NCBI GenBank assembly: GCA_025361645.1 | Contig: JANYKI010000027.1 | Span: forward strand, 1 to 63,658 | Direction of reading: 5' to 3' | DNA length: 63,658 bases | From: Methanothrix sp. | GTDB lineage: Archaea > Halobacteriota > Methanosarcinia > Methanotrichales > Methanotrichaceae | Shown: piece by piece, positions 59,635 to 63,658 of the stretch | Numbering within the stretch: position 1 is the first letter of the stretch | Layout of the letters: each line of letters starts with the position of its first letter | Translations under genes and position numbers: made by a program | The notes under the pieces: generated by a model | The model's input: the letters and a program-made list of their open reading frames with translations, nothing else | The model's database searches: none | Told to the model about the DNA's origin: nothing

Positions 59635-60543
59635 ATGGATCGGCCAAGGTTAAGGATGCCTCGCAAATACGGGGAGATGTTCGTAGAGGCTCTACTATTC
59701 ATGTCTGCCATCGCCTCCATCCTCATTATGATTCTCATCTTCTACTTCCTCATTCATGAAAGCCTCCCTGCTTTTTCACAACTTGGCATATTCTCCCTGC
59801 TATCTGGCTCGAAATGGCATCCTTCAGGCGAGATTTATGGATTACTGCCCATTATCGCTTCCTCGTTGATTATCACGCTTCTGGCCCTCTTTATAAATAT
59901 CATGATCGGTTTTCCTCTGGCCATTTACCTGGCGGAGCTGGCCGGGCCTAAGAGTAAGGCCTTATTGAAACCGTCCATTGAACTCTTGGCAGGCGTCCCT
60001 TCCATTGTCTATGGTTTTTTAGGGGTAATAATTCTCGTATCCTACCTGCAGGACAGCTTTGATATGCTCACCGGCAGGTCGATCCTGGCCGGATCGATCC
60101 TTCTGGGAGTAATGTTCATTCCCCGCCTTACCACCATCTGCGAGGATGCTCTGCGGGCTGTGCCCAGCGAATTCAAGGAGGGCTCACTTGCGCTGGGGGC
60201 CAATCGCTGGCAGACGCTTCGAAATGTGACCATACCGGCGGCGTCCTCTGGAATTACGGCAGCCGTTCTCCTCAACATAGGAAGCATAATCGGGGAGACC
60301 ATGGCCGTGCTCTTGGTGGTGGGAAACGTTGCCAGACTGGCCTCTCCTCCGTACGATATATTTGATCAGGGCGCATCCTTCACCTCGATCATCGCTGGTG
60401 AGATGGGCGAGGTGGCCAGAGGTTCAATGCATTACCATGTCCTTTTTGCAGTTGGATTCGTTCTTCTCATAGTAGTTACCCTATTCAGTCTGGTAGCAGA
60501 TTATGCTCGGGTTCGTATCAGGCGAAAATTCGGGGGATACTAA
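59635..60543 (+). CDS. pstC: Phosphate ABC transporter permease PstC
   Basis: 302 residues. Six membrane segments and the coupling EAA motif (EDALRAVPSEFKEGSLALGANRWQTLRNVTIPAASSGI) mark it as a PstC permease. It ends just before pstA (stop 60541-60543, next ATG 60544). Start may be ATG 59656 (MPRKYGEM). The periplasmic-binding partner PstS is encoded at 62573. Confidence 0.92.
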   Translation: MDRPRLRMPRKYGEMFVEALLFMSAIASILIMILIFYFLIHESLPAFSQLGIFSLLSGSKWHPSGEIYGLLPIIASSLIITLLALFINIMIGFPLAIYLAELAGPKSKALLKPSIELLAGVPSIVYGFLGVIILVSYLQDSFDMLTGRSILAGSILLGVMFIPRLTTICEDALRAVPSEFKEGSLALGANRWQTLRNVTIPAASSGITAAVLLNIGSIIGETMAVLLVVGNVARLASPPYDIFDQGASFTSIIAGEMGEVARGSMHYHVLFAVGFVLLIVVTLFSLVADYARVRIRRKFGGY

Positions 60544-61791
60544 ATGAAGACCAAGCCCGCTCTGGCGGCCTCTCTCGTCATATCGGCGTTTCTATTCGTC
60601 TCCTCGCTAGCATGTATTTTCCTTCAGCCCGACCTGGAAAAGCTGACGCCGATCTGGCAGATCGGCCTTTTCGTAAGCCTTCTGCTGATTATTGCGTCTT
60701 ATATGTTCTCGCGGGCCGTTTCCCTGAAGACGGCTCCCTTCTTGGCTCTGGACGTTCTCATCTGTTCAGCCATCCTTTCAATGATGTATTTCGGGACACT
60801 TCATGCCGGATTTGTCATTCGCCGGCCACTAGGGGTGGGCGCATCCTTTGATTATTCGTTTATACTCTCTCTTCTGATACTTTTTGCCAGCATTCTGTGC
60901 ATAAAGGACGCTTTTAATATCATCTATGGATATAGCGCTCGGGGTCGGGAGGTTCTGGTATTTCTGGCGGTCCGGCTATCCGCAGTGCTCTCGCTTTTGC
61001 TCTTAGGCGCGATACTCTTCATAATAATCTACAAAGGAATGGGGGTCATTAGCTGGGAGTTTTTAACCATGCCCCACAGGCGCCTGGGCCAGGCGGGCGG
61101 GATCAGCACAGCCATATTGGGCTCTTTATGGATGGTTTTAGGTGCCATGATTGTCTCTTCTCCCCTAGGCATCGGTGCGGCCATCTATCTTCATGAATAC
61201 TCCAAGAGCCAGAGGCTTAACCGTCTCATCACCATTGCGGTAAGCTGCTTAAACGGCGTTCCTTCTGTGGTCTTCGGACTCTTCGGCCTGGCCTTTCTGG
61301 TGACATACTTCGGAGTCTCTCTATTATCCGGCTCCATAATACTGGGATTAATAAATATCCCTACCATAATCCTGACCTGCCATGAGGCCCTAAAGAGCGT
61401 TCCCAACTCCCTGCGGGAGGGGAGCATGGCTTTGGGGGCTACCAAGTGGCAGACGATAAGCAAGGTGGTCTTGCCCTCGGCCATGCCCGGCATACTTACG
61501 GGCGTGATCATTGGGGTGGCCAAGGCCTCAGGAGAGACAGCGCCCATCATGTGGACGGCGGTGACCTTTACGGCCACGCCCGTGCAGATGATTTACGGAG
61601 TTATCCCCAATGTATTTCAGCCGGTCAATAACCTGGATTATCATCTCTTGAACCTGATCTACTTCCTGGGGGCATGGGATGTGGAGGCCAGGGCCTGGGG
61701 TACAGCTCTGGTGTTGATCGCGTTAGTGCTGGGCACCAATATGCTGGCCATAGTGGTGCGAAATCACTACCGAAAGAAGATATCCTGGTAG
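60544..61791 (+). CDS. pstA: Phosphate ABC transporter permease PstA
   Basis: 415 residues, longer than typical PstA because of an N-terminal helical part (about 1-150). The C-terminal half carries the permease EAA loop (HEALKSVPNSLREGSMALGATKWQTISKVVLPSAMPGILTG) and ends in a helix with a basic tail. It directly abuts pstC. No pstB ATPase is found in the window. Confidence 0.92.
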   Translation: MKTKPALAASLVISAFLFVSSLACIFLQPDLEKLTPIWQIGLFVSLLLIIASYMFSRAVSLKTAPFLALDVLICSAILSMMYFGTLHAGFVIRRPLGVGASFDYSFILSLLILFASILCIKDAFNIIYGYSARGREVLVFLAVRLSAVLSLLLLGAILFIIIYKGMGVISWEFLTMPHRRLGQAGGISTAILGSLWMVLGAMIVSSPLGIGAAIYLHEYSKSQRLNRLITIAVSCLNGVPSVVFGLFGLAFLVTYFGVSLLSGSIILGLINIPTIILTCHEALKSVPNSLREGSMALGATKWQTISKVVLPSAMPGILTGVIIGVAKASGETAPIMWTAVTFTATPVQMIYGVIPNVFQPVNNLDYHLLNLIYFLGAWDVEARAWGTALVLIALVLGTNMLAIVVRNHYRKKISW

Positions 61792-61801
61792 ATATAAAAG
61801 T

Positions 61802-62293
61802 TCATACGCAGGGAGCAAAGCCCTGTCCTTTCCTCGCGGAAAAGTCCACCATTACCTGGTTAAGTAGGTCGAAAATTTTCGGCATATCATCTTTTTTGAG
61901 GTCATGAGGCATTAGTGGTAAGGCAAACATAACCGTGACGTCCAATTGCATTGAGTTGCTTGGACTACAATTATGCAGCACCATTTGGGCTTTTTCCCGA
62001 ACGGCTGCGATGCTGCTACGCATTGTCTTAATCTCTTCTTCACCATGCACTAACATCTTATCATTGCTGTTCATCTCCCAGCTGCTCAAGACTGAACTGA
62101 TCAAATTGGCCTTTAAGTCCTCGGCGATATTTACCATTTTCAATAGATCTAAGGTCAATCCCAGTTTGAGGGATCTAATTTCTCCTATTCTGGCCACCAG
62201 TCCTTTTCTATCTAAAATTGCCTCGTAGTATCCCAGAAGGCCAAGCAGGCTCTCGCTTTTTCGAGAATCCTCACATCCGATAGCTTCTAACAT
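61802..62293 (-). CDS. Unknown helical protein between pstA and pstS
   Basis: 163 residues, mostly helical (LLGLLGYYEAILDRKGLVARIGEIRSLKLGLTLDLLKMV...). It has no recognised domain. GAAAGG lies just before the ATG at 62293. It is convergent with pstA and divergent from pstS, which is unusual for phosphate clusters. A PhoU-like role is a loose guess on position only. Confidence 0.5.
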   Translation of the reverse strand: MLEAIGCEDSRKSESLLGLLGYYEAILDRKGLVARIGEIRSLKLGLTLDLLKMVNIAEDLKANLISSVLSSWEMNSNDKMLVHGEEEIKTMRSSIAAVREKAQMVLHNCSPSNSMQLDVTVMFALPLMPHDLKKDDMPKIFDLLNQVMVDFSARKGQGFAPCV

Positions 62294-62572
62294 CCTTTCT
62301 CCGATAAAGCGTTTAACACCAATTTCATCTCATTTGAATTCGTCCAATATATTCCTTCTCTCATTAAAATATATACATCTATTTTGTGACAATATTCTAT
62401 ATACAATCTTATCTTATATAATAAATTACAATAGATATTGAGTTCTGCCGGGATGAGTGAAACTAAATCAGAATAAATTCCAAGAATATAGACTATATAT
62501 TTATGTATTTTGTAATGTAGATTTGCACAGAAATATATTTTATTTAGCTTAACTTCATATATCAGACCAGCA
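62294..62572. other. AT-rich pstS upstream region
   Basis: 279 bases, strongly AT-rich, with CAATATTCTAT (62391-62401) opposed to ATAGATATTG (62432-62441) as an imperfect inverted repeat and CTTCATATATCAG (62553-62565) as a TATA-like element before pstS. Could carry phosphate control sites; I see no small gene. Confidence 0.4.
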
Positions 62573-63418
62573 TTGCCTTCGCCGGTGAATGCTACGAGAA
62601 AGCTAATCAGTGCTCTAATAATCGCTTTGATCGTGGGTGCTATCGGCACCTCTCTGGTCATGGCCAAGGAGACGGTTCGTGTCTCCGGATCGACAACGGT
62701 ATTGCCTCTGGCAGAGGGCGGAGCGGAGGCCTTCAATGGCGAGCAGTCCGATTTCCAGGTGCTTATAACAGGGGGCGGCACCGGGGTGGGCATGAAGAAT
62801 ATTGCCGAGGGCAACTCCGATATAGCAATGGCCTCACGCGAGGTTACTCCAGATGAGAAGAGCAGTTTCGGCGACAAATTCCAGGAGAATCTGGTGGGCT
62901 ATGACGGCATAGTTATTGGCGTGAGCAAGCAGATCTATGATGCCGGCGTTACCGCTCTTCGCAAGGATCAGGTCAAGAAGATCTACTCAGGAGAGACCAC
63001 CAACTGGCAAGATGTAGGTGGCCCGGATTCGGAAATACTGGTCGTTGCCAGGGAGCAGGGCTCCGGCACCAGAGACACCTTCAATGAAGACATCATGAAT
63101 GACAAGAAAGCCGAGACACCCGGAGTGAACACCGTAGCCGGCAGCAATGCCGAGATCAGGACGGCCCTTACTGGCAGCAATAAAGCTATCGGATATCTGG
63201 GATTCAGCTATGCAGAGGATGGAGCCGTCGGTGCCATCTCCCTGGACGGAGTCACGCCCACGGCAGAGACCATCAAGGATGGAAGCTACGAGCTTGCTCG
63301 TAAATTGTACTTCTACACCTTTGGCGATGCCAAGCCTAGCGCCCAGGCCTTTATAGATTTCATGAAGGGACCCAAGGGCCAGAAAGTTGCCGAAGAGTAC
63401 GGCTTCGTACCACTGTAA
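62573..63418 (+). CDS. pstS: Phosphate-binding protein PstS
   Basis: 281 residues. N-terminal hydrophobic signal (KLISALIIALIVGAIGTSLVMA) leads into the binding protein: VRVSGSTTVLPLAEGGAEAFN (phosphate contact GSTT), ITGGGTGVGMKNIAEGNSDIAMASREVTPDE and VAREQGSGTRDTFNE. Start is TTG 62573 or GTG 62585; no ATG is in frame. The mature part binds phosphate outside the membrane for PstCA. Confidence 0.9.
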   Translation: MPSPVNATRKLISALIIALIVGAIGTSLVMAKETVRVSGSTTVLPLAEGGAEAFNGEQSDFQVLITGGGTGVGMKNIAEGNSDIAMASREVTPDEKSSFGDKFQENLVGYDGIVIGVSKQIYDAGVTALRKDQVKKIYSGETTNWQDVGGPDSEILVVAREQGSGTRDTFNEDIMNDKKAETPGVNTVAGSNAEIRTALTGSNKAIGYLGFSYAEDGAVGAISLDGVTPTAETIKDGSYELARKLYFYTFGDAKPSAQAFIDFMKGPKGQKVAEEYGFVPL

Positions 63419-63436
63419 AATCATCTCTTAATCTCC

Positions 63437-63450
63437 TTTTTTTCTTTTTT
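63437..63450 (+). terminator. T-run terminator after pstS
   Basis: TTTTTTTCTTTTTT follows the pstS stop by about 18 bases. A run of this length is a strong archaeal intrinsic terminator. Confidence 0.65.
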
Positions 63451-63600
63451 CCTAATTCCTGATATTGAGACATTCCTTTCTTATTTTGCCACTAAAAACG
63501 TGCATCGATGGCAATTGCAGAACATGCTCAATACGTTGAATTTTCCATTAAGAATACGACCGCAAAATATAATTAGTTGATGATACCATAACTAAAACTA

Positions 63601-63658
63601 ATGGCGGTGATTATAGACGACAGCATAATCAATATCGATCCAGATAAGATCGACTTTG
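63601..63658 (+). CDS. 5' end of an unidentified gene (cut by window end)
   Basis: ATG GCG GTG ATT... opens MAVIIDDSIINIDPDKIDF and runs off the window. AAATATAAT (about 63567-63575) lies about 27-34 bases before it, so a leaderless mRNA is likely. The family cannot be named from 19 residues. Confidence 0.4.
   Translation, partial: MAVIIDDSIINIDPDKIDF

Overview
The window reads as a chromosomal segment of a methanogenic euryarchaeon, most likely order Methanosarcinales and close to Methanothrix (Methanosaeta). The signs are archaeal replication genes (PriS, PriL, PCNA, GINS, Orc1/Cdc6), a histone, archaeal ribosomal and translation genes (S15, L44e, S27e, aIF2-alpha, Nop10, TFS), GatE, the rare methanogen-type seryl-tRNA synthetase, the archaeal cobalamin genes cobY and cobZ, and an orphan FwdC-like protein. 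Genus assignment is inference; no rRNA or mcr gene is present, and I saw no tRNA gene or CRISPR array.

Layout. 1-2200: a small accessory island of HEPN and nucleotidyltransferase genes, including a HepT/MntA toxin-antitoxin pair and a winged-helix nucleotidyltransferase whose TATA element lies inside an inverted repeat. 2246-4441: cobZ-cobS-cobY operon plus one unknown gene. 4538-5775: PII-like protein, NifU-domain protein, Sm-like protein and a small Fe-S winged-helix protein resembling TFE-beta/RPC39. 5818-8391: FwdC-like protein, DUF373 membrane protein and a secreted protein. 8431-8691: relic of an IS200/IS605-type tnpB element. 8734-16267: geranylgeranyl reductase, amt-glnK, a two-gene ATPase plus TPR module, and an EndoQ-glnK2 pair. 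16328-20170: larB and the cbiMNQO cobalt/nickel ECF transporter. 20344-24439: exonuclease VII (xseAB), trpBA and an SGNH hydrolase.

24436-29764: zinc-finger proteins, then an operon rpsO-recJ-pcc1-serS joined by 4-base ATGA overlaps, and a divergent DUF116 gene. 29788-36510: ferredoxin, class III ribonucleotide reductase, lipoprotein, superoxide dismutase, flavin reductase, a deletion-bearing GNAT pseudogene, a zinc/winged-helix regulator and a surface beta-helix protein. 36682-41837: AlkD-like protein, a ureohydrolase, a large HEPN-motif protein and two tandem voltage-gated channel paralogues, one with an altered selectivity filter.

41904-48837: nitrilase-family enzyme followed by the conserved archaeal information-processing cluster priS-gins-rpl44e-rps27e-aif2a-nop10-pac2-pmbA-prs. 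48903-52611: acylphosphatase-like coiled-coil protein, aroC, moeA. 52568-54698: tfs-pcna-priL. 54749-59528: ACT protein, glutaredoxin-like and Cys-rich proteins, then histone-gatE-cdc6. 59635-63658: phosphate transport genes pstC, pstA and pstS (no pstB here), an unknown antisense gene and a gene cut by the window end.

Most genes sit in tight co-directional operons. Many leaders are very short, so leaderless transcripts are likely for genes with a TATA element about 25-30 bases before the start codon. The unusual content is concentrated at 1-2200 (toxin/antitoxin type), 8400-8700 (transposon relic), 11650-14570 (ATPase/TPR module), 34600-41840 (pseudogene, interrupted ORF, repeats, HEPN protein, channels) and 48903-49565 (coiled-coil protein).
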